Shown one piece after another: positions 16,275 to 25,242 of a stretch of 64,000 nt of DNA (position 1 is its first letter; every line of letters begins with the position of its first letter). This DNA comes from SZUA-442 sp963792405. Its GTDB lineage: Bacteria > Actinomycetota > Acidimicrobiia > Spongiisociales > UBA5794. The notes below the pieces were generated by a model. It was not told the DNA's origin. It worked only from the letters and a program-made list of their open reading frames with translations, and ran no database searches. The position numbers and the translations under genes were made by a program. Location of the stretch: positions 248,001 to 312,000 of the forward strand of contig CAWBVU010000005.1 in assembly GCA_963792405.1 (NCBI GenBank), read 5' to 3'.

Positions 16275-16658
16275 ATGAGCATGCGCAAGGAGTTCCAGGA
16301 GTTCATCGCGGGGGGCAACGTCGTCGACATCGCCGTCGGCTTCGTGATGGGTGCGATCTTCACCGCCCTCATCACGAGCTTCGTCGACACCATCATCATG
16401 CCGATCGTGGCGATCCCCTTCGGCGAGCCGAGCTTCGACACGATCGTCTGGACGGTCAACGACTCGCAGATCCTCGTCGGATCGTTCCTCACGGCGCTCG
16501 TGGCCTTCCTCCTGACGGCCCTGGGCCTGTTCTTCTTCTTCGTCAAGCCGATCAACCTGTATCGGCAGAGGACGACGAAGGCCGTCGAGGAGGAGCCGGC
16601 AGGCCCGACCGAGGTCGAGCTCCTGACCCAGATCAGGGACTCGTTGAGGGACCGCTAG
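16275..16658 (+). CDS. mscL: Large-conductance mechanosensitive channel MscL
   Basis: 127 residues: N-terminal amphipathic helix (MRKEFQEFIAGGNVVDIAVGFVMGAIF), TM1, a short periplasmic loop (GEPSFDTIVWTVNDSQ), TM2 (LTALVAFLLTALGLFFFFVKP) and the charged C-terminal helix. It opens on osmotic downshock. GAGGGAGGA precedes ATG 16275. Its TAG overlaps the lgt stop in CTAG. Confidence 0.96.
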   Translation: MSMRKEFQEFIAGGNVVDIAVGFVMGAIFTALITSFVDTIIMPIVAIPFGEPSFDTIVWTVNDSQILVGSFLTALVAFLLTALGLFFFFVKPINLYRQRTTKAVEEEPAGPTEVELLTQIRDSLRDR

Positions 16659-17584
16659 TTCGACGGCTCGTCGGCCGCCCCGGCATCGGGGCTGTCCACG
16701 TCCGGCGCGGACTCGGTGGCGGGTTGCGGCGAGAAGAACGCCGGGGGCCCCACCAGCGTCCTCTTCTCCGCCCTGCGCTGGGTGTAGACGATCCACGCGA
16801 CACCGAACAGCATCGCGACCACCGACACCCATGCGTTCCTGCTCAGGCCGATGAAGCGGAACGTCGTATCAGTGCGGATGAGCTCCATGAGGAACCGGAT
16901 GAAGGCGTACATCGTCACGTAGACGCCCCACGACGCGCCCTTGGCGAGCTTCCCGTACTTCTCGAGCACCAGGATCGTGGGCACGAGGATGAACGCATTC
17001 CAGATGGCCTCGTAGGCGAACGTCGGATGGAACGTCGCATATTGCGCGTACTCGGCGGGCCGGTTCGCGGGATCGATGATGATCGCCCACGGCAGATCGG
17101 ACGGCGTGCCGAAGAGCTCCTGGTTGAAGTAGTTGCCGAGCCGTCCGATCGCCTGCGCGAGGGGCAGACCCACCGCGATGGCGTCGCCGATGGCGAACAC
17201 GTCGCCGTGGTACCTCTGGACGAGGAAGATCATCGTGAGGGCGCCAGCGACCAGGCCACCGTACAACGCGAGGCCACCCTCCCAGATGAACAGGACGGCC
17301 CACGGCCGTCCCGAGAACCGCGACAGGTGCGTACTGACGTAGGCCGCCCTTGCGCCGAGGAACCCGATGACCACGGTCCAGATCGCTACCCGCTCGAACA
17401 ATGTGCCGCTGCCGCCGAACCGCACATACCGCTGACGGGACACCACGATCGCGACGATCACGCCGAGCGCGATGAGGATGCCGTAGAAGTGGATCGTCAA
17501 TGGCCCGATCTCGATGGTGTTACGAGCGGGCGACGCGATCGCCGCGAGGGAGGGCGCGGCCGCGAACCAGGGCGAGGCGATCAT
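16655..17584 (-). CDS. lgt: Prolipoprotein diacylglyceryl transferase Lgt
   Basis: 309 residues with seven membrane segments and the Lgt signature AIGRLGNYFNQELFG (about 150-165), plus GPLTIHFYGILIALG at the first helix and HPTFAYEAIWN. It attaches diacylglycerol to lipobox cysteines, and several lipoproteins are encoded in this window. The C-terminal about 40 residues are an acidic, Pro/Ser-rich cytoplasmic tail. Its ATG overlaps the stop of the upstream CMD gene (ATGA). Confidence 0.96.
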   Translation of the reverse strand: MIASPWFAAAPSLAAIASPARNTIEIGPLTIHFYGILIALGVIVAIVVSRQRYVRFGGSGTLFERVAIWTVVIGFLGARAAYVSTHLSRFSGRPWAVLFIWEGGLALYGGLVAGALTMIFLVQRYHGDVFAIGDAIAVGLPLAQAIGRLGNYFNQELFGTPSDLPWAIIIDPANRPAEYAQYATFHPTFAYEAIWNAFILVPTILVLEKYGKLAKGASWGVYVTMYAFIRFLMELIRTDTTFRFIGLSRNAWVSVVAMLFGVAWIVYTQRRAEKRTLVGPPAFFSPQPATESAPDVDSPDAGAADEPSN

Positions 17585-17928
17585 CCGTAGCGTTCCTTGA
17601 ACTCCTTGTAGGCGTCCCATGCCTTGGGCGCATAGACGGTGCCGGGCCCTCCGGTCATCTGGATGACGACACCCAGCATCTCGGCGTACTCCTCCGCGCT
17701 GGCACCCTGCCGCACGGCGTTGCGCGTGTGGCTCGCGATGCAGCCCTCGCACTTGTCGGCGACGGCGATGGCTGTGGCGATGAGCTCCTTGACCTTCGGC
17801 GACAGCGCACCGTCGGCGAACGCCGCCTTGTGCAGCGCCGCGAACCCCGCATAGGTATCGGGGATCATCTCCCGGAGCTCCCTGCCGGACTCCTGCACCG
17901 CCCGCATCTCGTCGTGGTAATGACCCAT
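17581..17928 (-). CDS. Carboxymuconolactone decarboxylase (AhpD-like) family protein
   Basis: 115 residues, all-helical CMD domain with the redox motif CEGCIASHTRNAVRQGAS. The CxxC-x3-H arrangement is that of AhpD-like peroxidatic or disulfide-reducing members rather than true gamma-carboxymuconolactone decarboxylases. A strong GGAGGAGGAG ribosome site precedes ATG 17928, with a TAGCAT box further up. It is translationally coupled to lgt. Confidence 0.88.
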   Translation of the reverse strand: MGHYHDEMRAVQESGRELREMIPDTYAGFAALHKAAFADGALSPKVKELIATAIAVADKCEGCIASHTRNAVRQGASAEEYAEMLGVVIQMTGGPGTVYAPKAWDAYKEFKERYG

Positions 17929-18101
17929 GTCTCCTCCTCCTTCGACACGATGCTACGGGGGTCGGTGCCGAGACCCTCTCCGACGGTGCGCCGTGCGACG
18001 TCCGGCCCGGCCACGAGTGCAGTTGACACCGCATGGGTAGCCTGAGTGTGCAGGCCCGATCAACCGGCGCAACGTCGCCGGTATTCCGTGGGAGCGTGGA
18101 C

Positions 18102-19253
18102 GTGACGACCAAACAGCGAGCAGAGGAAGCCTTCGGGACGAGCGAGGAGCGGCTCAGGGCACTGTCCAGGTGGATGTACGAGCATCCCGAGGTCGCGTAC
18201 GAGGAGTTCGACACGTCGGCCCGCATGGTCGGTCTCCTGCGCGAGGGAGGATTCGATGTCGACTACCCGACCTACGGCCTCGACACCGCCTTTGCAGCCC
18301 GTGTGGGTTCATCCGGGCCCGAGGTGGTGATCTGCGCGGAGATGGATGCGCTCCCCGAAGTCGGACATGCATGCGGGCACAACATCATCGCCGCCGCCGC
18401 GATCGGAGCGGGCCTCGCCCTCGCCCCACTCGTCGAGGACCTGGGCATCCGGGTCACGGTCCTCGGGACGCCGGCCGAGGAGAAGTACGGCGGCAAGGTC
18501 GACCTCATCCGGGCGGGCGCCTTCGAGGGGGCGGCCGCCGCCATGATGGTCCATCCCTCCCCCGACGATTCGGTCGACATCAACGCGATCGCGGTGAGCC
18601 ATGTCGATGTCGAGTTCTTCGGGAAGGAGACGCATGCATCGTTCGCCCCCCACCTCGGGGTCAACGCACTCGACGCCGCGGTCCAGGCCTATGTGAACGT
18701 GTCGACGCTTCGGCAGCAGATGCATGACAGCGACAGGGTCCACGGCGTGATCACCCACGGTGGGACCGCGCCCAACGTCATCCCCGCCCACACCGTGATG
18801 TCCTGGTACGTGCGCGCGGCGACCGACGTCAGGCTCGACGAGCTGTACCCCCAGATCATCAGGTGCTTCGAGGCTGCCGCGATCGCCACCGGATGCACCT
18901 TCACCGTCACCGAGACGGGGCACCGCTACAAGGACATGCGCAACGACGTGCTGCTGACCGAGCTGTACAAGGAGAACTCGGCGGCGCTCGGCAGACCCAT
19001 GCCGACCTCCGAGGAGCTCGGCAAGACGGGCGCGGGGTCGACCGACATGGGCAACGTGTCATATGTGGTGCCGTCGATCCACCCGATGCTCGGCATCAAC
19101 TCGCATCCCCACGTGAACCACCAGAGGGAGTTCGCCGCCCAGACGGTCACCGACGATGGCGACAGGGCGATCAGGGACGGTGCCCTCGCCATGGCGTGGA
19201 CGGTGATCGATCTCGCCGAGGGAGATCGTTGGGCTGAGCTGGGGTCGTTCTGA
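18102..19253 (+). CDS. M20 family amidohydrolase/peptidase
   Basis: 383 residues. Metal-binding motifs are CAEMDALPEVGHACGHN and GTPAEEKYGGK, with His ligands in HPSPDDSV and NSHPHVNHQ. A dimerisation lid domain carries GVNALDAAVQAYVNV. The pattern fits the AbgB/PM20D2-type group acting on N-acyl or p-aminobenzoyl amino acids. GTG 18102 is preferred because GGGAG sits about 8 nt before it. GTG 18096 and a far-upstream ATG at 18033 remain possible. The P-type ATPase gene follows 17 nt downstream. Confidence 0.87.
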   Translation: MTTKQRAEEAFGTSEERLRALSRWMYEHPEVAYEEFDTSARMVGLLREGGFDVDYPTYGLDTAFAARVGSSGPEVVICAEMDALPEVGHACGHNIIAAAAIGAGLALAPLVEDLGIRVTVLGTPAEEKYGGKVDLIRAGAFEGAAAAMMVHPSPDDSVDINAIAVSHVDVEFFGKETHASFAPHLGVNALDAAVQAYVNVSTLRQQMHDSDRVHGVITHGGTAPNVIPAHTVMSWYVRAATDVRLDELYPQIIRCFEAAAIATGCTFTVTETGHRYKDMRNDVLLTELYKENSAALGRPMPTSEELGKTGAGSTDMGNVSYVVPSIHPMLGINSHPHVNHQREFAAQTVTDDGDRAIRDGALAMAWTVIDLAEGDRWAELGSF

Positions 19254-19270
19254 CGACCGAGGGGATCTCG

Positions 19271-21982
19271 ATGGATGACGCAACGCCCCCGGCGACCGAT
19301 TGGTCGCAGCGATCCGCGTCGGACACCGCCACCGAGATGGGTTCGCCCGTTGATGGCCTCGACGCGGGTGACGCCGCCCGGAGGCTGACAGAGTACGGGC
19401 CGAATCAGCTCGAGGACCGCGGGGGCCGCTCCCGCCTCGACATCCTGCTGTCCCAGTTCAGGGCGTTCCTGACCTACGTCCTCATCGCGGCGGCGCTCAT
19501 CTCCGCCTTCCTCGGCGACTGGATCGAGGCTGTCGCCATCGTCGCGATCGTGATCCTGAACGCCGTCATGGGCTACATCCAGGAGAGCAAGGCCGAGCAG
19601 TCGATGGAGGCCCTCAAGCAGATGGCGGTCCCCGTCGTGCGGGTCCGCCGAACCGGGGAGGTCATCGAGATCTCGTCCGTCCAGGTCGTGCCGGGCGATC
19701 GCCTCCTGCTCGAGACCGGCAACGTGGTCCCCGCCGATGGTCGCCTCGCCGACGCGAGGAATCTCGAGATCGAGGAGGCCGCACTCACCGGTGAATCCGA
19801 GCCGGTGTCGAAGGATGCAACGGTGGTCCTGAGCTCGGAGCGCGCCCTCGCCGAACGTTCGAACATGGTCTACAGCGGGACGATCGTCACGCGCGGCAGG
19901 GCGGACGTGATCGTGACGGCCACGGGGATGGCCACTGAGCTCGGCAAGATCGCGACGCTCATCCAGGAGGTCGAGGAGGACCGCACACCACTTCAGGACC
20001 GGCTCGACCACCTCGGCAAGGTCCTCGCCGCCGTGACCGGCGCGCTCGTGGTGCTGCTGTTCGTGCTCGGCCTGTTCAGGGATGAGAGCATCGAGACCCT
20101 GCTCCTCACCTCCGTCAGCCTCGCCGTCGCCGCGATACCCGAGGCGATGCCCGCCGTCGTGACGATCGCCCTGTCGCTGGGCGCCCAGCGCATGCTCAAG
20201 CGCAACGCCCTCATCCGGCGCCTTCCTGCCGTCGAGACACTCGGCTCCGTCAGCGTGATCGGAACCGACAAGACGGGGACACTCACCGAGAATCGCATGT
20301 CCGCCGTGGTGCTCGACGTCGCCAACCATCAGCTGGACCTCACATCGGACGAGCAGCCCTCCGCCCCTCGCCACACCGTGCAGCTCGCCCTGCTCACAGG
20401 GGCACTCTGCAACGACGCCGCCCTCGCCACGCACGAAGGGCTTGCCGCCGTCGGCGACCCCACCGAGGGCGCCCTCGTGGTTGCGGGAGCAAGGATGGGG
20501 CTCATCAAGCCCGATCTCGAACGTGTGCTGCCACGGATCGGAGAGGTTCCCTTCGACTCCACGCGCAAGCGCATGACCACGATCCATCGGACGCCATCGG
20601 ACCTGGCGGACGTCCCTCCAGAGATCAAGGACCTCTTCGCACAGCTCGGCGAGGACGTGACCCCGTTCGTGGCCCTCACCAAGGGCGCGGTGTCGGGCCT
20701 GGTCGACCATGCCGACCGGGTGTGGGTCGAGGGGGAGATCCAACCCCTGGACGAGGTGTGGAGGCGCCGCATCGACGACGCAGAGGCGGCCCTCGCGGGT
20801 CAGGGGATGCGCGTCCTCGGACTCGCAGTGAAGCCCCTCGACGATCCACGTGTGGCCGAGGACGTCGTCGAGCACGACCTGGTCTTCGTGGGGATGTTCG
20901 GCCTGATCGACCCGCCGAGGGACGCAGTGCCGGGGGCGATCGCCGCGACCATCGCTGCGGGCATCCGTCCCGTCATGATCACGGGGGACCATCCGCTGAC
21001 CGCCTCCCACATCGCGAAGGCGATCGGGGTGTCGAGCGACGATGCCGTCGTGACCGGCCCCGAGCTCGACCGTATGGACGAGGCCGAACTCAAGCATCGG
21101 GCGGACACGGTGTCCGTCTTCGCCCGTGTCTCCCCTGAACACAAGCTCGACCTGATCTCCTCCATGCAGAGCGACGGCGAGCTCGTCGCGATGACGGGTG
21201 ACGGCGTCAATGACGCCCCCGCCCTCAAGAAGGCCGACATCGGAATCGCCATGGGCATCACGGGCACCGACGTGTCGAAGCAGGCTGCGGACATGGTCCT
21301 CCTCGACGACAACTACGCGACGATCGTCGCCGCCGTCGAGGAAGGCAGGATCATCTATGACAACATCAGGAAGTTCATCACCTACCTCCTGACGTGCAAC
21401 GCCTCGGAGGTCATGGTCATGATCATCGGGCCATTCCTCGGAATGCCCCTGCCGCTCCTGCCCCTCCAGATCCTGTGGATGAACCTCATCACGGACGGGT
21501 TGCCGGCCCTCGCGCTCGGCGTCGAGCCTGCCGAGGACGATGTGATGCGCCGCCCACCGAGGTCCTCGACCGAGTCGATCTTCGGAGGGGGGACGACCAG
21601 GTTCATCGCGATCTTCGGACTGCTCCTGTCCCTCGTGACCCTCGTCTCGGGCTTCCTGCTCTGGAATGGCGATGACGACACCTGGCAGTCGGTCCTGTTC
21701 ACCACCCTCATCTTCGCCCAGCTCGGGCTCGCACTCGAGATCCGCAGTGGGCGGCAGTCCTTGGTTCGGCTGGGACTGCTGTCGAACAAGGCCATGCTCG
21801 GCGCCGTCGGTCTCGGCCTCGTCGGCCAGCTCCTCCTGCTGTACGTCCCCTTCCTCCAGAGGGTGTTCGGCACGGAGGCACTGGACGCGATGCACTTCGG
21901 CTATGCGCTCGCGGGCACCGCCATCGTGATGGCGGGCGTCGAGCTGTACAAATGGGTGCTGCGGAGGCGTGTCCCCGTGTGA
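19271..21982 (+). CDS. Cation-transporting P-type ATPase, probable Ca2+ exporter (P2A)
   Basis: 903 residues. The actuator motif is TGES. Phosphorylation Asp is at 333 in DKTGTLT, with MTGDGVNDAPALKKADIG in the P domain and ten predicted membrane helices. Ion-site helices read AAIPEAMPAVV (TM4, where most Ca2+ pumps have PEGLP) and NLITDGLPALALG (TM6, with the Asn and Asp used by SERCA-type pumps). Ca2+ is the best guess and Mn2+ is possible. GAGGGGATC before ATG 19271 is the likely ribosome site. Confidence 0.9.
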   Translation: MDDATPPATDWSQRSASDTATEMGSPVDGLDAGDAARRLTEYGPNQLEDRGGRSRLDILLSQFRAFLTYVLIAAALISAFLGDWIEAVAIVAIVILNAVMGYIQESKAEQSMEALKQMAVPVVRVRRTGEVIEISSVQVVPGDRLLLETGNVVPADGRLADARNLEIEEAALTGESEPVSKDATVVLSSERALAERSNMVYSGTIVTRGRADVIVTATGMATELGKIATLIQEVEEDRTPLQDRLDHLGKVLAAVTGALVVLLFVLGLFRDESIETLLLTSVSLAVAAIPEAMPAVVTIALSLGAQRMLKRNALIRRLPAVETLGSVSVIGTDKTGTLTENRMSAVVLDVANHQLDLTSDEQPSAPRHTVQLALLTGALCNDAALATHEGLAAVGDPTEGALVVAGARMGLIKPDLERVLPRIGEVPFDSTRKRMTTIHRTPSDLADVPPEIKDLFAQLGEDVTPFVALTKGAVSGLVDHADRVWVEGEIQPLDEVWRRRIDDAEAALAGQGMRVLGLAVKPLDDPRVAEDVVEHDLVFVGMFGLIDPPRDAVPGAIAATIAAGIRPVMITGDHPLTASHIAKAIGVSSDDAVVTGPELDRMDEAELKHRADTVSVFARVSPEHKLDLISSMQSDGELVAMTGDGVNDAPALKKADIGIAMGITGTDVSKQAADMVLLDDNYATIVAAVEEGRIIYDNIRKFITYLLTCNASEVMVMIIGPFLGMPLPLLPLQILWMNLITDGLPALALGVEPAEDDVMRRPPRSSTESIFGGGTTRFIAIFGLLLSLVTLVSGFLLWNGDDDTWQSVLFTTLIFAQLGLALEIRSGRQSLVRLGLLSNKAMLGAVGLGLVGQLLLLYVPFLQRVFGTEALDAMHFGYALAGTAIVMAGVELYKWVLRRRVPV

Positions 21983-22004
21983 GCGTCGGCTCCGGCGCCG
22001 GACC

Positions 22005-22445
22005 TCACCCCGTCCGGCGGAGACGCACGACGGGGAGGACGCGCTCGGTGCCTGCCTGGTAGTCGGCGAAGAACGGCATGACGTCCACCATGGCATCGAA
22101 TGCCTCCTGGCGTTCGACACCGTCGAGGGTGATCGCGGTGGCCTCGAAGACGTCCGCCTTGTTCCTCACCCAGACCCTCGGGTCAGCCCGGAGGTTCAGG
22201 TACCACGCAGGGTGCTCGGGGGCCCCGCCCTTGGAGGCGATGATGATGAGGTCGTCGCCATCGGCGACGGAGACCAGCGGCACCCTCCGCACGACTCCTG
22301 ATGACCTGCCACGGACGTAGACGAGGATGAGGTGCTCGGCGTGTGGGTGATCGACGGACGAGCCGTCGGTTGCGACGTACTGGTGCGCCTGTGCGGCGAC
22401 GGGGGCATACGGGCTGTCGATGGCCATCGACTCGATCTCATGCAT
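22005..22445 (-). CDS. Deazaflavin (F420)-dependent nitroreductase family protein
   Basis: 146 residues of the DUF385/Ddn split-barrel type: HLILVYVRGRSSGVVRRVPLVSVADGDDLIIIASKGGAPEHPAWYLNLRADPRVWVRN. The motif SKGGAPEHPAWYLNL is diagnostic for this family. It is the second such gene here and differs clearly from the one at 10573. AGGAGC lies about 8 nt before ATG 22445. It converges on the P-type ATPase. Confidence 0.87.
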   Translation of the reverse strand: MHEIESMAIDSPYAPVAAQAHQYVATDGSSVDHPHAEHLILVYVRGRSSGVVRRVPLVSVADGDDLIIIASKGGAPEHPAWYLNLRADPRVWVRNKADVFEATAITLDGVERQEAFDAMVDVMPFFADYQAGTERVLPVVRLRRTG

Positions 22446-22540
22446 GGAATCGCTCCTCGGGCGGCGTGACTGGAGATGGCCCACCTACCAACGCTTGACG
22501 GCACATCTCATTCCGGAGCGCGCGAAGGGGGAGGCGCACG

Positions 22541-22556
22541 GCGTCCCCTCGGACGC
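22541..22556 (-). terminator. Weak hairpin after the amino acid transporter operon
   Basis: 6-bp stem GCGTCC/GGACGC with loop CCTC, just beyond the ATPase stop at 22565. Confidence 0.4.
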
Positions 22557-22564
22557 TTGACGCC

Positions 22565-23332
22565 CTAGAGGATCTGGCTGAGGAACAGCTTGGTGCGGTC
22601 GTGCTGAGGATTGGTGAAGAAGTGCTCCGGTGTGCCCTCTTCGACGATCGTGCCGTAGTCGAAGAACATCACCCGATCGGCGACCTCCCGAGCAAACCCC
22701 ATTTCGTGGGTGACCACCATCATGGTCATGCCCGACTCGGCGAGCTCCTTCATGACGTCGAGCACTTCCTTGATCATCTCAGGGTCGAGTGCGGAGGTCG
22801 GCTCGTCGAAGAGCATGATCTTGGGACGCATGGCCAGGGACCGTGCGATCGCCACACGCTGCTGCTGCCCACCCGAGAGCTGGCCCGGGTACTTGTCCGC
22901 CTGCTCGGGGATCCCGACCCGCTCGAGCAGCTCCATCGCGTACTCCTCGGCGTCCGCCTTCGGCAGTTTGCGGACCCACTGGGGGGCGAGGGTGATGTTG
23001 TCGAGCACCGTGAGGTGCGGGAACAGGTTGAACTGCTGGAACACCATCCCGACCTCTGAGCGGATCTTCTCGATGTTCTTGATGTCGTTCGTCAACTCGG
23101 TGCCGTCAACGATGATCGTTCCCTCCTGGTGCGCCTCGAGGCGGTTGATGCACCGGATGTAGGTCGACTTCCCCGATCCTGACGGTCCGATGACCACCAC
23201 CACCTCCCGCTCGCGAACCGTGGCGGTGACACCCTTGAGTGCCTGGAAGTCCCCGAACCACTTCTTCACGTTCTCGGTGATGACGATCGGGTCGCCGAGT
23301 GTCCTGCTGCTGGTCTGTTCGTTGTCGCTCAT
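22565..23332 (-). CDS. aapP: Amino acid ABC transporter ATP-binding protein (AapP/GlnQ type)
   Basis: 255 residues: Walker A GPSGSGKST, Q-loop VFQQFNLFPHLTV, signature LSGGQQQRVAIARSLAM, Walker B IMLFDEPTSALDP, H-loop VVTHEMGFAREVADR. This is the polar amino acid family. ATG 23332 has AAGGGAG upstream. It is the last gene of the four-gene transporter operon. Confidence 0.95.
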   Translation of the reverse strand: MSDNEQTSSRTLGDPIVITENVKKWFGDFQALKGVTATVREREVVVVIGPSGSGKSTYIRCINRLEAHQEGTIIVDGTELTNDIKNIEKIRSEVGMVFQQFNLFPHLTVLDNITLAPQWVRKLPKADAEEYAMELLERVGIPEQADKYPGQLSGGQQQRVAIARSLAMRPKIMLFDEPTSALDPEMIKEVLDVMKELAESGMTMMVVTHEMGFAREVADRVMFFDYGTIVEEGTPEHFFTNPQHDRTKLFLSQIL

Positions 23333-23354
23333 GGTGCTCCCTTGCAGGGTCCGA

Positions 23355-25241
23355 TTATCGCTCACCGACGCCGAGGCGCTTCTCGAGGCGCAGGCTGATG
23401 CGTGAGAACGTGAAGGTGAAGAGCCAGTAGACGAGGGCGGCGAAGATCAGCGTCTCCTTGATCGACCCGAGGAAGCTGAAGGGCTGGCTCTGGGACGGGA
23501 TCACCGCACGGGCCATGTGGAGGAAGTCGAACAGGCCGACGATCGTCACGAGCGAGGTGTCCTTGAAGAGTGCGATCACCTGGCCCACCAGTGCCGGGAT
23601 GACGGCTCGCAGGGCCTGTGGGAGCGTGATGAAGACCGTCATCTGGATGGTGGACATCCCAAGGGCCTTCGCTGCCTCGTTCTGGCCTCCCGGGATCGAC
23701 TGCAGGCCGCCGCGCACGTTCTCAGCCAGGTAGGCGGCCGAGAAGAACGTCATCGCCCCGATCGCCCGCACCACCCCGCCGAGCTCGACGCCCTGCGGGA
23801 GCGCCACCGGCAGCATCAGGAATGCGACGAGGAGCCACGTGATCAGCGGAACACCGCGAACCAGCTCGATGTAGGCGGTCGATAGCAGCCGGAAGAGCGG
23901 CATCGTCGAGGTACGGCCGAGCGCGAGCAGGACGCCAAGCGGGAACGACAGCACGATCGAGGTGAAGGCCAGGAGGATCGTCAGGGAGAGCCCGCCGAGG
24001 AAGAAGGAGCCCGGGACGTCGATCGCGGACGGAGTGGTCGTGATGAACACGAAGAAGACGATGAGGAAGTCGGTCAACAACCAGGCGCCGATCAACCCCT
24101 TGGATCCCTCTCCCCCGAACGTCGGTCCTGCCAGGGCGAACAGGGCGAGGGCGATGAACAGGAACCTGATGACGAACGGCATGGGGAGGAAGAAGCTCGC
24201 AAATGCGAGCACCGCCACGAACGCGCCGACCACGCGGCCCAGCTCGCCCGTCGACGGGCGGGCGACGAACCAGAGGATCAGCGCACCGGCGATCCCGAAC
24301 ACCGCGAACGCGGGGAGGTACGTGCTCAGCGCCTTGTCCCAGTCGTACTCCGGTTCCCTGAGGAGGACGAGCAGCAGGACCGGGAAGCTCATCACCCAGA
24401 GCGCGACGAGCGTCCGCTTCGCCGCGTCCCTCGCGCCGGTGCGGCCGATGAGCTTGAAGGCCAGGTAGAGGATCACCGCGACGGCGGCGATCACCGTCCA
24501 CGGCCCCGTCGTCGACGACGCGATCGGTCGGAAGACGATGGTCTGCTCGCCGCGGACACCCGCGGCCTCTGCGCCATTCGTGATGACCTGGCCTTCGACG
24601 ACCTTGGCGGGCACGGGAACGTCCACCGTCCAGATCAGTGCGAGGCCGATGAGGATCAACACGACGATGAGACCCATCACGGGGACGATCGGCTCCTTGG
24701 CCCGGTCACCCGTGAGGACCCTGGCTCCGTAGCCCACGGCGAGGAGGAGGAACCCGACCAGCATCCACCACATGCCCGCCGTGGTGGAGAGGTTCGTGAC
24801 GCCCACCCAGCCGGACACCGCATCGACCTGGCCGAGGAGGATGAGGACGCCGCCGAGGACCACGCCGCCTCCGAGGCCCATCACGACCTTGCCGACGCTG
24901 CGCGGCTCCGCCATGCCGCCGATCCTCCACACGGCGAAGGTCGCGGCGAGCAGGCCCGCCACGATGCCCACGGCGAGCCACATCCGCCAGAGATCATCCG
25001 CGGGATAGGCCTGCACCATCAGCAGCTTCAGGTTGAAGGTGACCGCGTCCCATCTCCGGTTCGGTGCGAAGAGGAAGTTGAGGAGGCCGGAGACGGCGAA
25101 CACGATCAGGGCGATCGACGCCACGCTCATCACGCCGCTCGCGGGAGTCGAGAACAGATTGTCCCTCAGCCAGATGGCAGGCCCCTTCGGGGGCGGCTCC
25201 GGGGCGAGCTCGAGGTCCGGCGACATGGTCAGGTCGGCCAT
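23355..25241 (-). CDS. aapM: Amino acid ABC transporter permease, AapM-like, with long extra N-terminal membrane region
   Basis: 628 residues, against about 380 for usual AapM proteins. Only the last about 220 residues are the permease core (LTILLAFTSIVLSFPLGVLLALGR, then the EAA loop EAAKALGMSTIQMTVFITLPQALRAVIPAL). The first about 400 hold roughly ten more hydrophobic segments, with a loop of about 50 residues rich in Val/Gly. The extra part has no motif I recognise. The ATG lies 1 nt after the stop of the upstream permease, so the two are coupled. Confidence 0.88.
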   Translation of the reverse strand: MADLTMSPDLELAPEPPPKGPAIWLRDNLFSTPASGVMSVASIALIVFAVSGLLNFLFAPNRRWDAVTFNLKLLMVQAYPADDLWRMWLAVGIVAGLLAATFAVWRIGGMAEPRSVGKVVMGLGGGVVLGGVLILLGQVDAVSGWVGVTNLSTTAGMWWMLVGFLLLAVGYGARVLTGDRAKEPIVPVMGLIVVLILIGLALIWTVDVPVPAKVVEGQVITNGAEAAGVRGEQTIVFRPIASSTTGPWTVIAAVAVILYLAFKLIGRTGARDAAKRTLVALWVMSFPVLLLVLLREPEYDWDKALSTYLPAFAVFGIAGALILWFVARPSTGELGRVVGAFVAVLAFASFFLPMPFVIRFLFIALALFALAGPTFGGEGSKGLIGAWLLTDFLIVFFVFITTTPSAIDVPGSFFLGGLSLTILLAFTSIVLSFPLGVLLALGRTSTMPLFRLLSTAYIELVRGVPLITWLLVAFLMLPVALPQGVELGGVVRAIGAMTFFSAAYLAENVRGGLQSIPGGQNEAAKALGMSTIQMTVFITLPQALRAVIPALVGQVIALFKDTSLVTIVGLFDFLHMARAVIPSQSQPFSFLGSIKETLIFAALVYWLFTFTFSRISLRLEKRLGVGER

Positions 25242-25242
25242 C

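Noticed and set aside
18926..22120. A 1064-codon open frame on the minus strand antisense to the M20 and P-type ATPase genes
   Set aside because: It is rich in His/Asp/Arg/Gly with no domain pattern, while the plus strand encodes two clear protein families. It is a GC-codon-bias shadow.
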